64,000 bases of DNA from Chloroflexota bacterium (GTDB taxonomy: Bacteria > Chloroflexota > Anaerolineae > Anaerolineales > Villigracilaceae), in assembly GCA_024224815.1 (NCBI GenBank), contig JAAENC010000353.1, positions 34,179-98,178 of the forward strand. The letters are read 5' to 3'. Positions 44,149 through 53,130 of this stretch are shown one piece after another. Under the pieces are notes generated by a model. It was not told the origin of the DNA and did not search any database. It saw only the letters and a program-made list of their open reading frames with translations. The stretch's first letter is position 1; every line of letters starts with the position of its first letter. A program made the translations under genes and the position numbers.

Positions 44149-44940
44149 ATGACTGAACTAAAGAGAATTGCAGATAGCTTTGCCGAAGGCAAAACAGCTT
44201 TTATGCCCTATTTTACGATCGGCTATCCCGATTATGAGACTTCGCTTGAAGTTGTCAAAGCCTGTGCAGATGCCGGTGCAGATTTAATGGAATTAGGGAT
44301 GCCTTTTTCAGATCCGTTGGCCGATGGGCCGACCATCCAACATAGCACACAAGTTGCACTAGAAAATGGGATTACGGTAAAAAAATGCCTGAATGCCGTA
44401 TCCGAACTTCGCAGCGCGGGCGTGGAAATCCCGCTGATCCTGATGGGCTATATCAACCCCGTCCTTGCTTATGGCGTAGAAAAATTTGTTATTGATGCCG
44501 CTCAAGCTGGCGTGAGCGGATTTATTATCCCCGACATGCCGCCCAACGAAGCGAAAGAAATGTCGGCTCTTTGTAAAGAGTATGAATTGGATATCATCTT
44601 CTTGATACCGCCAAATAGCACCGATGAACGAATCCGCTTGGTCACCGAACTAAGCAGCGGATTTGTCTATCTTGTTTCTGTCTTGGGCATTACAGGTGAA
44701 CGGGATGCCCTGCCCGTAGCACTATCTGGTTTTATCAAAAAGGTGCGTTCGCAAACGAAAAAATCCCTCGCCGTTGGCTTTGGCATTTCCACGCCCGAAC
44801 AAGCTGCTACCGTCGGCGAAGTCGCAAATGGCGTTATCGTTGGCTCTGCCCTCATAAAAACCGTAGGCCAAGCAGATAATCCCGTAGCTGCGGCGGGAGA
44901 ATTTGTTAGAAGCCTGAAGGAAGCTTTGCTGAGAAAGTAA
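44149..44940 (+). CDS. trpA: Tryptophan synthase alpha chain
   Basis: A 263-residue TIM barrel. FMPYFTIGYPDYETSLEVV, the catalytic Glu in DLMELGMPFSDPLADGPTIQ, the catalytic Asp in GFIIPDMPPNEA, IFLIPPNSTDERI, VSVLGITGERDALP, and the phosphate loop LAVGFGISTPEQA followed by VIVGSALIK. Splits indoleglycerol phosphate and hands indole to TrpB. Last gene of the operon, directly followed by a terminator. Confidence 0.97.
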   Translation: MTELKRIADSFAEGKTAFMPYFTIGYPDYETSLEVVKACADAGADLMELGMPFSDPLADGPTIQHSTQVALENGITVKKCLNAVSELRSAGVEIPLILMGYINPVLAYGVEKFVIDAAQAGVSGFIIPDMPPNEAKEMSALCKEYELDIIFLIPPNSTDERIRLVTELSSGFVYLVSVLGITGERDALPVALSGFIKKVRSQTKKSLAVGFGISTPEQAATVGEVANGVIVGSALIKTVGQADNPVAAAGEFVRSLKEALLRK

Positions 44941-44951
44941 GTTTCTTGTAA

Positions 44952-44988
44952 AAAGAAAAAACAGCACCATAAGGTGCTGTTTTTTTTA
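44952..44988 (+). terminator. Terminator of the trp operon
   Basis: AAAACAGCACC / GGTGCTGTTTT stem with a tight 4-nt loop, followed by a TTTTTTTT run, within 15 bp of the trpA stop. Confidence 0.92.
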
Positions 44989-45011
44989 AACCAGGTTGAA
45001 AAAAATATTCT

Positions 45012-46331
45012 TTATTGATCATGTGCCGGAGCGGCTGGTGCGCCAGGTTGTGCACCATAAATTTCTGCCAAGGTTTCAGCAAGATCGGGGTCTGATGGGA
45101 CAAGCTCAAGCCAAAGATTATCAAAGGTATCAATTGTATATTCTGCGCGTGTGCCTTCTAACCATTTCTGGAAGGCAATATCGCGAGAACGCTGATACGC
45201 ATCTGCGTCAAGGGGACGATTTTCTCGTCCAAGCAATTGGATAACGTGGAAACCAAAATCGCTCTGAACAACTTCGCTAATTTCACCAAGCTCGAGAGCA
45301 AAAGCAGCATCACTAAATGGTGCTACCATCATTCCTTCTGTAAACCAACCAAGGTCACCGGCATTAAATGCGGCGCTGGGGTCGGTAGAAGCCTCTGCGG
45401 CAACTACAGCGAAATCTTCGCCAGCCAAGAGACGTTCTCGGATCAGAGCAGCAACAGTTCCGTCTTCAACGAGAATATGACGGGCCCAAATATATTCGCT
45501 CTCATGCGGTGTATCGGCGGTGATTTCCTCGTAGAGTTTTGTGTAGAAAAGCCGCGCTTCAAAGAGAGAACGGAAACTTTCTTCTGTCATGCCAAATTCT
45601 TCGTAGAAAGGTAAAGTCTCTTCATACGCCTGTTGGTAACCCTCGAGTGTATAGGGTGTTGCGGTCAGTGTGGGAGGCGGCACTACTGTGGGGATAGCCT
45701 CTTCTGTGGACACTTCTGCTTCTGCCTCGGGAGTTGCCGTAGCAGGAGCGGGGGTAGAAGTTGGGGCTTCAGTAGCTGTTGGAGTCACGGTTACAAGCTC
45801 AAGTTGCTCGGGCGAAAGCGTAGATGTTTCAAAAACAACGGGCGTAGCACTTGGAGCAGGGACAGGTGTTCCATCGGGAAAATAATTCAAAAAGGCTTGT
45901 AGCTCTTTCTCAACATCTTCTTCTGAAACAGTAATACCGCGTTTATCTGCTTCTGCTTTGTAAATAAGCTCGTTGATCATTGTGTCAAGAACATTTTGAC
46001 CAACTTGCAGAGGCTGAGCCAAATTTGCTTCAATTTGCTGTAATTGAGCTTCAAAATCCATCCCATATTGGGAGAATTGAGCGTATTGCAAATATTGATT
46101 TATCAGATTTTCACGGTCCAGGCGAACACGAGCCTGAAATTCTGAAATGGTGATTTTCTCTTCATTAACAGAGGCAACAGCTTTCTGTTTCTGAATAACG
46201 GTCTGGTCAAGATATCCATAACCAATTAGGAGGAGAACAGCAATAACAACGCCAATGGCAATATTGCGAATAAGAGCGGCTTGTTTCTCCTCGCGTTCTT
46301 TACGTGCGACAAATTTATTTTTACTAGCCAT
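45012..46331 (-). CDS. SurA/PrsA-like peptidylprolyl isomerase, membrane anchored
   Basis: A 439-residue protein. A basic N-terminus and one helix (NIAIGVVIAVLLLIGYGYL) anchor it. A SurA-N-like helical chaperone region follows (ITISEFQARVRLDRENLINQ; VLDTMINELIYKAEADKRGI). A Thr/Pro/Ala-rich linker (about 170-225) is inserted in it. The parvulin domain starts ARHILVEDGTVAALIRERL and contains GDLGWFTEGMMVAPFSDAAF and VQSDFGFHVIQLLGREN. It should help fold exported proteins outside the membrane. It follows the rpsF-ssb-rpsR operon but is separated by a terminator. Confidence 0.87.
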   Translation of the reverse strand: MASKNKFVARKEREEKQAALIRNIAIGVVIAVLLLIGYGYLDQTVIQKQKAVASVNEEKITISEFQARVRLDRENLINQYLQYAQFSQYGMDFEAQLQQIEANLAQPLQVGQNVLDTMINELIYKAEADKRGITVSEEDVEKELQAFLNYFPDGTPVPAPSATPVVFETSTLSPEQLELVTVTPTATEAPTSTPAPATATPEAEAEVSTEEAIPTVVPPPTLTATPYTLEGYQQAYEETLPFYEEFGMTEESFRSLFEARLFYTKLYEEITADTPHESEYIWARHILVEDGTVAALIRERLLAGEDFAVVAAEASTDPSAAFNAGDLGWFTEGMMVAPFSDAAFALELGEISEVVQSDFGFHVIQLLGRENRPLDADAYQRSRDIAFQKWLEGTRAEYTIDTFDNLWLELVPSDPDLAETLAEIYGAQPGAPAAPAHDQ

Positions 46332-46355
46332 AATAATTCTTCTCTTTAAAAATTA

Positions 46356-46383
46356 ACGGGGCATGGGCTAAGCCATGCCCCGT
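46356..46383 (-). terminator. Terminator after rpsR
   Basis: ACGGGGCATGG / CCATGCCCCGT stem with a 6-nt loop, followed on the minus strand by TAATTTTT, 15 bp after the rpsR stop codon. Confidence 0.85.
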
Positions 46384-46398
46384 TTACTAACAGGGATT

Positions 46399-46668
46399 CT
46401 AGCGACCCTCTTCCCAATATTGCCCTGTATAAGGCAATAAGGCAACGTGGCGGGCGCGTTTTATTTCTCCGGCAACCGCACGCTGGTGGCGTGCGCAGGT
46501 ACCGGTTTGACGACGGGGGCGAATTTTGCCCTCTTCGGTGATCAATCGGCGCAATAAGTCTGTATTTTTATAATCCAGGTTTACATTTTTATCAGTGCAA
46601 AACTGGCAGTCCTTAGGGCGCGAAAAAAAACGATTTTGTCTTCTAAAAGGTTTTTTATAACCAGGCAT
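46399..46668 (-). CDS. rpsR: 30S ribosomal protein S18
   Basis: 89 residues from ATG 46668; the upstream TTG at 46680 overlaps the ribosome site [33 protein letters not shown]-like [21 protein letters not shown] and [19 protein letters not shown] are canonical S18. The CxxC pairs (CQFC) with a later Cys could bind zinc, as in C+ ribosomal protein variants. Third gene of the rpsF-ssb-rpsR operon. Confidence 0.97.
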   Translation of the reverse strand: MPGYKKPFRRQNRFFSRPKDCQFCTDKNVNLDYKNTDLLRRLITEEGKIRPRRQTGTCARHQRAVAGEIKRARHVALLPYTGQYWEEGR

Positions 46669-46689
46669 ATCTAACTCCAAATAACATTA

Positions 46690-47100
46690 CTAAAAAGGAA
46701 ATTCATCTTCGTCCATTTCTGGGGGCGGGGGAGTGGTAGAGAGATCATCACTCATACCTTTTTCGCGTCTTTCGCCGAGCATGGTCATCTCATTTGCGAC
46801 CACCTCAACAGAAGTGCGTTGCTGACCTTCTTTATCTTCCCATTGGCGGGTTTGCAGGCGTCCTTCAATATACACCTGTTGGCCCTTGTGAAGATATTCT
46901 TTGCAAATTTCAGCAAGTCTTCCCCAGGCAACGATCTTAAACCATTCGGTTTCTGAGCGGCGTTCACCGTTTGAGCTTTTCCAATTGCGGCTGACCGCAA
47001 CAGAAAAACTGGATACGGGGCGACCAGAAGGCGTATAACGCATTTCCGGATCACGACCTAAATGCCCAATGATCATCACTTTATTTAACCCTCTACTCAT
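46690..47100 (-). CDS. ssb: Single-stranded DNA-binding protein
   Basis: 136 residues. The OB-fold core MSRGLNKVMIIGHLGRDPEM, TEWFKIVAWGRLAEIC and YIEGRLQTRQWEDKEGQ is typical. A Pro-rich tail ends in the acidic tip MDEDEFPF that recruits replication and repair partners. Lies between rpsF and rpsR, the standard arrangement. A ribosome site GGAG precedes ATG 47100. Confidence 0.97.
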   Translation of the reverse strand: MSRGLNKVMIIGHLGRDPEMRYTPSGRPVSSFSVAVSRNWKSSNGERRSETEWFKIVAWGRLAEICKEYLHKGQQVYIEGRLQTRQWEDKEGQQRTSVEVVANEMTMLGERREKGMSDDLSTTPPPPEMDEDEFPF

Positions 47101-47136
47101 GACAAACTCCTTCTATAGCAAAAAAACTTAAGCAAC

Positions 47137-47421
47137 TTAGTTGGCAAGAACAAGCAAGTGGCGCATCAAAGGATCAAGGAAACTCATCTTTCGTTCCAAT
47201 TCAGCAGTTGTGTCGGGGAGCATCTTTGTATGGATCAAAACATACTGCCCTTCAAGCTGTTTGCGGATCATATAGGCCATCTTACGACGACCCCAATTAT
47301 CCACTTTCTCAACGCTGCCTTCTGCCTCGCCGATCCAACCTTTGATTTTATCAACAGCCTCGTTAAAGGCAGTCTCATCTAGATCAGGATGAAGAATACA
47401 AACTAATTCATAATTACGCAT
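47137..47421 (-). CDS. rpsF: 30S ribosomal protein S6
   Basis: 94 residues from ATG 47421, set by a strong AAAGGAGG; an in-frame upstream extension is not needed. MRNYELVCILHPDLDE start, WIGEAEGSVEKVDNWGRRKMAY with the conserved KVDxWGRRxLAY element, and GQYVLIHTKMLP. First gene of the rpsF-ssb-rpsR operon; binds 16S rRNA with S18. Confidence 0.97.
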   Translation of the reverse strand: MRNYELVCILHPDLDETAFNEAVDKIKGWIGEAEGSVEKVDNWGRRKMAYMIRKQLEGQYVLIHTKMLPDTTAELERKMSFLDPLMRHLLVLAN

Positions 47422-47540
47422 GTGTGGGGAAACCTCCTTTCCCTGGGATATGCCCCCAGTCAACGCCGTCAGCGAGCCGGGAGCGGAAAGAAGCATACCG
47501 CTTTGGATATACTTATCAATCGAACGGCTCGAATTCTAGC
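47422..47540 (-). promoter_or_regulatory. rpsF leader, possible structured 5' UTR
   Basis: On the minus strand GAGCCG (47530-47525) can pair with CGGCTC (47479-47474), enclosing about 45 nt with CGGTATG and CCGC words before the AAAGGAGG site. S6:S18 leaders are autoregulatory in many bacteria. I could not confirm the diagnostic motif here. Confidence 0.3.
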
Positions 47541-47692
47541 ATAAAGAGGCTATTTTGACGAGGGCTGTCTCAAAGGATGAAAAACTGCCACGCCCCCAAC
47601 CTTAGGCTTGCTACCCTTTAAAGAGCAGAATCTCTCTCAAATATCTCAGCCCTAAGCCCTGCACCCCAGACTGAGTGAAAGCCCTATATATA

Positions 47693-48400
47693 TCACTTAT
47701 ACACCCCAAAATGCGGAAATTGACTCTCATCCACGCTATAGATGCGCTCACTTTTCGGGCTGATGAATCTATAACTTCCATCTCGGTGTAATATAGGGAT
47801 TTTTCGCCCATCTTGGATAAATGCTTCTCGCATTTCCTCTGATTTTATAGCGTAACTATCAAATTCATCTTGAAAAAGTGCAAAAAGCTGCTCATAAGTA
47901 CTAATAAAGGCTTCTTTATATGCATCCGTAACTTGCCCAAGATTGCTGATTACCCAACACTTCTCTTCAAAGGCCCAATCATAGGCGAGGCCAAGAAATT
48001 CATAATCGGATGTGACGTAGGGGAAAAAGGGGAATTGTCGGCAACTGAGAAGTCTATTTTCACGTTCGCAAGCCGAGGGTCCAAGACAGGCGAGCGGGAT
48101 CATGCTGGAGGGCAGATTATCGTTCGAGCGTGAATCCTGTATATGAGGCCGAGAGTCACATTCATCCCCTCTATAAAGATGCCAGAGTTTCGTTTTTTTG
48201 TGGAGGATGTCCCATTCACTTTTATATGCAGCAGGAACGGCTTCACAAATATCGCAACAAAAAGCTTTGCCCGATGGATTATGTGGCGCGCATTTTTCTC
48301 CGCAATCTTCTACGGTGATGGGCACATCAAAACCCGCATATAATGCGCGAATTTCATCAGCATTTAAATCATTTGGGGAGCGAAGAATACGATTTATCAT
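47693..48400 (-). CDS. Uncharacterised cysteine-rich protein (YkgJ-like cluster protein?)
   Basis: 235 residues, family not recognised with confidence. The N-terminal half is cysteine-rich: CGEKCAPHNPSGKAFCCDIC near residues 33-52, then ECDSRPH, and LACLGPSACERENRLLSCRQFPFFPY near 104-128. The spacing, with a Cys just before an RQFPF segment, resembles the YkgJ family of small metal- or Fe-S-binding proteins. The C-terminal half is acidic and without recognisable motif. No signal peptide. It stands alone on the minus strand, downstream of a divergent gap with the 827-residue gene. Confidence 0.5.
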   Translation of the reverse strand: MINRILRSPNDLNADEIRALYAGFDVPITVEDCGEKCAPHNPSGKAFCCDICEAVPAAYKSEWDILHKKTKLWHLYRGDECDSRPHIQDSRSNDNLPSSMIPLACLGPSACERENRLLSCRQFPFFPYVTSDYEFLGLAYDWAFEEKCWVISNLGQVTDAYKEAFISTYEQLFALFQDEFDSYAIKSEEMREAFIQDGRKIPILHRDGSYRFISPKSERIYSVDESQFPHFGVYK

Positions 48401-48522
48401 AGGAGTAGCGATGCGGTTGAGCTAGCGAAGAGGTTGGAAGTATAATCTATTCGAAATACGCCAAAATAAACCCTAAAGGTATAATAAGATTGTCTTTACC
48501 TTTTTTCTGAGTTTTCTTGCTA

Positions 48523-51006
48523 ATGAGTAGAAAAACAATTTACCAAAAAGCGACGACCAAAACCGCGCATAACTTACACTCAGTTGCAGAATCTGAATCG
48601 CTGCGTAAGCTTTCGCATCTTTCCTTACCAGAGATCGAAGCAGCTGTAGAGTTGGTCTCTCAAATTGTCCCGGCGGGAAATGTCCCCGGTATGATTCTGA
48701 GCGGCTTGGCACGTTTGCCTGCCCAGCGTATTCCCTCCCAGACGATTCAACAACATATTAATGCCCTTTATAGCGGTGTAGAGCAAGTGCTCGACCAAGT
48801 TACTTTTAGGACCGTTTTTGCCGGCCCCGCAGCGGTTATTTGGGGCTATCAAAACCTGCTAAAACTGGCAGGCAAAGACCCAGACTCAGCTTTTCCCGAT
48901 GGCGTTTGGCAATTCTATGTAGATTATGCCCTGCGCGAAGATACCGCCCGCCATGCCAATGAAACACATGGTTTCGATACGCTCCTTGTGCAGCATGGCA
49001 TTCGACTTAGCCGTATAGATCACCTGACAGCTTTAGTAATGGCGGCCATTTCCTCCATTCATCAATATGATGCTCTGCTCGAAGTTGAATGGCGTGAACG
49101 AACTTCCATCTCTATTTTGAGCGAATTAACCGCCTCTTTGCCAGATGCGCATCAATATACAAATATTTACCGTGAGTGGGAACTTCAACGACCTTATCGG
49201 CGCGGCGCAGAAGCCGCCAGCCACGACTATCCCGATTATCGCCGCATTCGTTTTAAACGTTTTATTGACGATATTTTGCGTGACTTGCCCACAAATCTGA
49301 TTAATGAATGGAAACGCCGTCTTCAGGCCACTGAAAAAGACCTCTCTGAATATCAACGCCAAATGTCTATCTTCTCCTATCTTGAGCCAGGCCCCTACGG
49401 AGAGATACATATCCCATATAGTTATGAGCAGGCAAAAATTGCTCTGATCTTGCACGGGCAATATTATCTACTACCCATCTATAACCCCGAATCAGACCAG
49501 CCCCTCGATGCAGAGACAGTCCGCTCTCAAATCGCTGCCTTATGGGATACGCCCAGCAGCGGATCCCCTTCCTTAATAGAATTAGCAATAACACAGCGGG
49601 CCGCCCAATCCAAACTACGGGACAAACTTTCCCCAAACTTGCGAGGCGCCTTAGAAAAACTACGTTACGCCCCGATTTTTATCAACGCCGACCGCCGCCT
49701 GGATCATCTACCGCTAACCCAGATCCGCCAAGCCGAGCGCGGCATCGGAGATCACGCTCTGACCATTTTTGAAACAGGTAAAACCCTTGTGTTTGACCAA
49801 TCGCACATTTTCTTCGATGGCATTCTTGGCTCTGCTTTGGCCGAAATTATGACCAATGAAGCCCTCTCATGGGCATCCTATCTCGACACATTACCCGATG
49901 CGCGTGTCGCAGAGAAAAAACTTTATGCACCTTTAGCTTTTAAGTTTACAAATAAAGACCGAAAACTGATCCAGAAAGCACCGCGCGTCACCCCGGAATC
50001 CGGCGCAGAAACGAATCAGATAAATCTAAAAGCCTGCCTGCAAGTTCGTAAAAGCTTTAGGCAACGCAGTGAGATGCTGCATCTTACCGTGAACGATCTT
50101 TTGGTTTTATACCGCGCTATCCATGCCGCGAATTACAAACCCTCTCAGAAACTGATCGATCAATTACATCTCCTCGCCTCCAAGCGTGCAACGCGCTCCC
50201 TAGCTGCTGATATTGTCGAAATGCTGAAAAAATCCCGACGTCAAAATCCTGCCGTACTTATCCCAATGGATGCCAGCCGCCACTCCCCGCGCGAACGTAT
50301 TTACCCTCTTAGCGTTGAAATTCCTCTCCGCGAACTCGATTTGTTGAGACTACATCGCCTTTCTGTCGTTACGCTTGAGAATTATAAAAAAGCACAAGGC
50401 GACCGCACTGATGAATTTATCGTTTTTGATAGAGCGCAAAAAAAATATCTTGGCGCATTGGCTGGTCTAGGCATGATCTTGAAAAAACTCAAAGAAATTG
50501 CCTTGCAAGGAGAAAGCACCAGCGTAGGTGCAATAAAATTACTTGCTCATCTCCCTGCTGTTTTGCAGCATATGTTAGATCAAGTCCCCGTGCGTTTTGA
50601 ACTCTTGAATAATATACTAAAGGGGAGAGAAGTCTTCTCAAATGTTGGCGCGGTGGTGCCAAATAGTACACTTAAGCGTTTCGTGACAGCAAAAGACGAT
50701 AATGAGCAAAAAATGCTCGTTTGGGGCGTTATCACAGATGCAGATGGTATTATGCGTATCTCCTTGCGAGATTTTCGCCCTCATGTTGAAGCTTTATTTG
50801 CGCTTGGTCAGCAGGATTTAGCGCAAGCGATCACCCAAGATTATCTGGATTCTTACGCACAGGGCTTTAATGCTTTTATTCGAGACTTGCAAAATATCAC
50901 CGCCTTGAGCCGAGAGACGATTCTCGCTCAGCGCGCACCGACCGTGCTCTCAAAAGGCAATCTCTCTGAACTCGCTTCGCAAAAAACCACCCCGAGAAAG
51001 AAATAG
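48523..51006 (+). CDS. Unrecognised 827-residue protein with cryptic acyltransferase-like HxxxDG
   Basis: ATG 48523 is chosen over a TTG at 48517. No family was recognised. About residue 425 reads LVFDQSHIFFDGILGSALAEIM, whose H-I-F-F-D-G matches the HxxxDG active site of condensation-fold and choline/carnitine-type acyltransferases. Near residue 705 VFSNVGAVVPNSTLKRF followed by VWGVITDADGIMRISLRDF resembles the structural C-terminal half of that fold. The first 300 residues are mostly helical (LSLPEIEAAVELVSQIVPAG; DDILRDLPTNLINEWKRRL). The protein is basic at its end (TTPRKK), lacks a signal peptide, and is followed after 161 bp by a transmembrane Ser/Thr kinase gene that may regulate it. 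Confidence 0.55.
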   Translation: MSRKTIYQKATTKTAHNLHSVAESESLRKLSHLSLPEIEAAVELVSQIVPAGNVPGMILSGLARLPAQRIPSQTIQQHINALYSGVEQVLDQVTFRTVFAGPAAVIWGYQNLLKLAGKDPDSAFPDGVWQFYVDYALREDTARHANETHGFDTLLVQHGIRLSRIDHLTALVMAAISSIHQYDALLEVEWRERTSISILSELTASLPDAHQYTNIYREWELQRPYRRGAEAASHDYPDYRRIRFKRFIDDILRDLPTNLINEWKRRLQATEKDLSEYQRQMSIFSYLEPGPYGEIHIPYSYEQAKIALILHGQYYLLPIYNPESDQPLDAETVRSQIAALWDTPSSGSPSLIELAITQRAAQSKLRDKLSPNLRGALEKLRYAPIFINADRRLDHLPLTQIRQAERGIGDHALTIFETGKTLVFDQSHIFFDGILGSALAEIMTNEALSWASYLDTLPDARVAEKKLYAPLAFKFTNKDRKLIQKAPRVTPESGAETNQINLKACLQVRKSFRQRSEMLHLTVNDLLVLYRAIHAANYKPSQKLIDQLHLLASKRATRSLAADIVEMLKKSRRQNPAVLIPMDASRHSPRERIYPLSVEIPLRELDLLRLHRLSVVTLENYKKAQGDRTDEFIVFDRAQKKYLGALAGLGMILKKLKEIALQGESTSVGAIKLLAHLPAVLQHMLDQVPVRFELLNNILKGREVFSNVGAVVPNSTLKRFVTAKDDNEQKMLVWGVITDADGIMRISLRDFRPHVEALFALGQQDLAQAITQDYLDSYAQGFNAFIRDLQNITALSRETILAQRAPTVLSKGNLSELASQKTTPRKK

Positions 51007-51167
51007 CTGTAATGGACTCGAAAGGTCTCGTCTGGAAGATTTTAGGTAATGCTCCTTCGAAAGGCTAAGATATTCTCTTCAAAGGCTTTCTCTAAAACCT
51101 TTCGGGTCTCGTACGAAAAAATAGTTTATCATTAGCCACAATACCATTAGCATAGACAAGGCACAGT

Positions 51168-52943
51168 ATGAGTGATCCTCTTATAGGAAAACGACTCTCC
51201 AATTTTATTATCGAAAAACCACTTGGGCAGGGGGGAATGGCGCAGGTCTACCACGGGCAGGATATAAAACTCCGCCGCCCGGTAGCGATCAAAGTCATCG
51301 ACACGCGTCTACGCGGTGACCCAGCCTATGCAAAGCGTTTTATCCGCGAAGCGAGCGCAATTGCGCGTTGGCGGCACGAAAACATCATTCAGGTTTATTA
51401 TGCAGATGATCAGGATGGGCTTTATTACTATGTAATGGAGTATATTGACGGCGTAGACTTGGCAGACCTACTCTCTAATTATGCGACGCAGCAAAAAATG
51501 CTGCCTACCGATGAAGTGATACGGATTGGCGCCACGATAGCCAGCGCCCTCGACTACGCCCACGCACACGGCGTTATCCATCGAGATATAAAACCCGCCA
51601 ACATTTTCATGTCTAAAGACGATCGCATTGTGCTTGGCGATTTTGGCCTCGCGCTCGATATGCAGCAAGGCTCTTCTGGCGAAGTTTTTGGTACGCCCCA
51701 TTATATTTCTCCCGAGCAAGTCCGCCGCTCAAGCGATGCCACCGCAAAATCTGACCTTTATTCTCTCGGCATTGTGCTTTACGAAATGCTGACAGGCGTA
51801 GTGCCCTTCGACGATATTTCTCCAACCAGCGTGGCTTTGCAGCATATTACCCAAAAGCCACCCAAACCTCGCAGCATTAACCCTCAATTGAGTATTGAAA
51901 CCGAAAATGTTTTACTCAAGGCTCTCAGCAAAGACCCCAAAGATCGTTATTCCAGTGGAAAAGCCCTCATCGCAGCTCTTGGTAAAGCACTTTTAAGTAC
52001 AAAACCATCGCAAGATAAAGTTCTGCCCCTCCCGCCCATGCCCGCATCGGTGGTTAGCGGTAAAGCGCGTCCGACCACCCACCATTTACAGCCGGAAGCA
52101 AGCAAAAAACCAAGAAAGAAACGTCGTTTTGGGCTTTTCCTTTCCCTCTTATTATTATTGGCAGGCGCCTATTTTTATGCGGATGTCTTTCTCCCAAAAG
52201 GATTCTTGTCTCAGGCGCTTTCTCAATTTGAATCAATTTCTTTGCCCTCAATAGTGACCGCTCTCCCATCGGACTTGAATCCGATTGTGGAAAATTCCCC
52301 ATCCCCAACAGCTACCGCAACCGTGCTTCCCTCAGAAACACCGCAGCCCACTGCCTCGCCTACGCTGACGCAAACTCCTTCCCCGACATTTACAGAAACT
52401 GCTACATTGACAGCAACGTTGGCTGCATCTCAAACACCTACACAAACTTTTACGCCAGCAGGTACTGCAACGACTGTGCCCCCCACATCTACACCGACGC
52501 TAATCCCCGGGGAAGTAACCGCCACAACTACGCCGCAATATATCAACTATAAACGGATGTGGCTCTACTACGATGATTATGCTTTCTATATCTATAACGC
52601 CGCAGATACGCCCCGCTCGATCTCTCAATTTACTTTTGAGCGTTTAGATACAAATGGCTCCCCGACAAATACCTTTTTAGGCTGGTATTGGCAGGAGTTT
52701 TACTCGATTTTGAATAAGGGGCGTTGTATGCGGCTTGAGATCAAAGGCAATCCGAATGCTTATCTTGATCCCCCCGCTTGCAAAAATATTTATCTTAGCA
52801 CACTCAGCTACGCTGCGAACGACGATGAATATATCTTCTGGACGCCCACGGAAGGAAGCTCCCAGTTCCGCGTCCTCTGGCTGGATGAAGAAATGGGCAT
52901 CTGCGATATTGATGCAGGTTTTTGCGAAGTTTTCGTGCCTTAG
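51168..52943 (+). CDS. Transmembrane Ser/Thr protein kinase (PknB type) with extracellular beta domain
   Basis: 591 residues. Kinase domain 1-275: glycine loop PLGQGGMAQVY, Lys42 in VAIKVID, catalytic HRDIKPANIF (138-147), DFGLALD (158-164), GTPHYISPEQ activation segment and SDLYSLGIVLYEMLTG. A basic juxtamembrane region precedes one helix (FGLFLSLLLLLAGAYFYAD, about 325-343). Outside lies a Thr/Pro/Ser-rich stalk (about 375-465) and a C-terminal domain of about 120 residues (MWLYYDDYAFYIYNAADTP, ISQFTFERLD, GRCMRLEI, CDIDAGFCEVFVP) that looks like a lamin-tail-like beta fold. It likely senses an external signal. FHA proteins such as the 7842 product are plausible readers, which is inference. 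Confidence 0.93.
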   Translation: MSDPLIGKRLSNFIIEKPLGQGGMAQVYHGQDIKLRRPVAIKVIDTRLRGDPAYAKRFIREASAIARWRHENIIQVYYADDQDGLYYYVMEYIDGVDLADLLSNYATQQKMLPTDEVIRIGATIASALDYAHAHGVIHRDIKPANIFMSKDDRIVLGDFGLALDMQQGSSGEVFGTPHYISPEQVRRSSDATAKSDLYSLGIVLYEMLTGVVPFDDISPTSVALQHITQKPPKPRSINPQLSIETENVLLKALSKDPKDRYSSGKALIAALGKALLSTKPSQDKVLPLPPMPASVVSGKARPTTHHLQPEASKKPRKKRRFGLFLSLLLLLAGAYFYADVFLPKGFLSQALSQFESISLPSIVTALPSDLNPIVENSPSPTATATVLPSETPQPTASPTLTQTPSPTFTETATLTATLAASQTPTQTFTPAGTATTVPPTSTPTLIPGEVTATTTPQYINYKRMWLYYDDYAFYIYNAADTPRSISQFTFERLDTNGSPTNTFLGWYWQEFYSILNKGRCMRLEIKGNPNAYLDPPACKNIYLSTLSYAANDDEYIFWTPTEGSSQFRVLWLDEEMGICDIDAGFCEVFVP

Positions 52944-52991
52944 GTTTTCGTTTCGAGAGAGTGCGTCGCACTAAAAAGATGAGAATCTGCT

Positions 52992-53030
52992 CTTATATAT
53001 CCCCCTGTGAAACGGGGGGGGATATATAAG
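52992..53030. repeat. Palindromic intergenic element after the kinase gene
   Basis: CTTATATATCCCCC / GGGGGATATATAAG, a perfect 14-bp stem with an 11-nt loop, followed by CGTAGCGAAAGGGCAGGGGGGC. Its tail resembles the end of the element at 40287-40442. Confidence 0.65.
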
Positions 53031-53066
53031 CGTAGCGAAAGGGCAGGGGGGCGGCAAAAGAGACAA

Positions 53067-53107
53067 TAAAAAAGGAGTTTTGCGCAATGTAAAACTCCTT
53101 TTTTATT
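53067..53107. terminator. Bidirectional terminator between convergent genes
   Basis: ATAAAAAAGGAGTTTT / AAAACTCCTTTTTTAT with a 9-nt loop, between the kinase gene (plus) and the gene at 53131 (minus). Confidence 0.9.
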
Positions 53108-53130
53108 ATGAAGCTGTGTAGTTTAAATTC

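Noticed and set aside
37234-44940. Idea that the TrpG-aroF frame is a frameshift artefact
   Set aside because: The reading frame is continuous, both domains are complete, and the linker is ordinary; kept as a real fusion with a noted check of read coverage.
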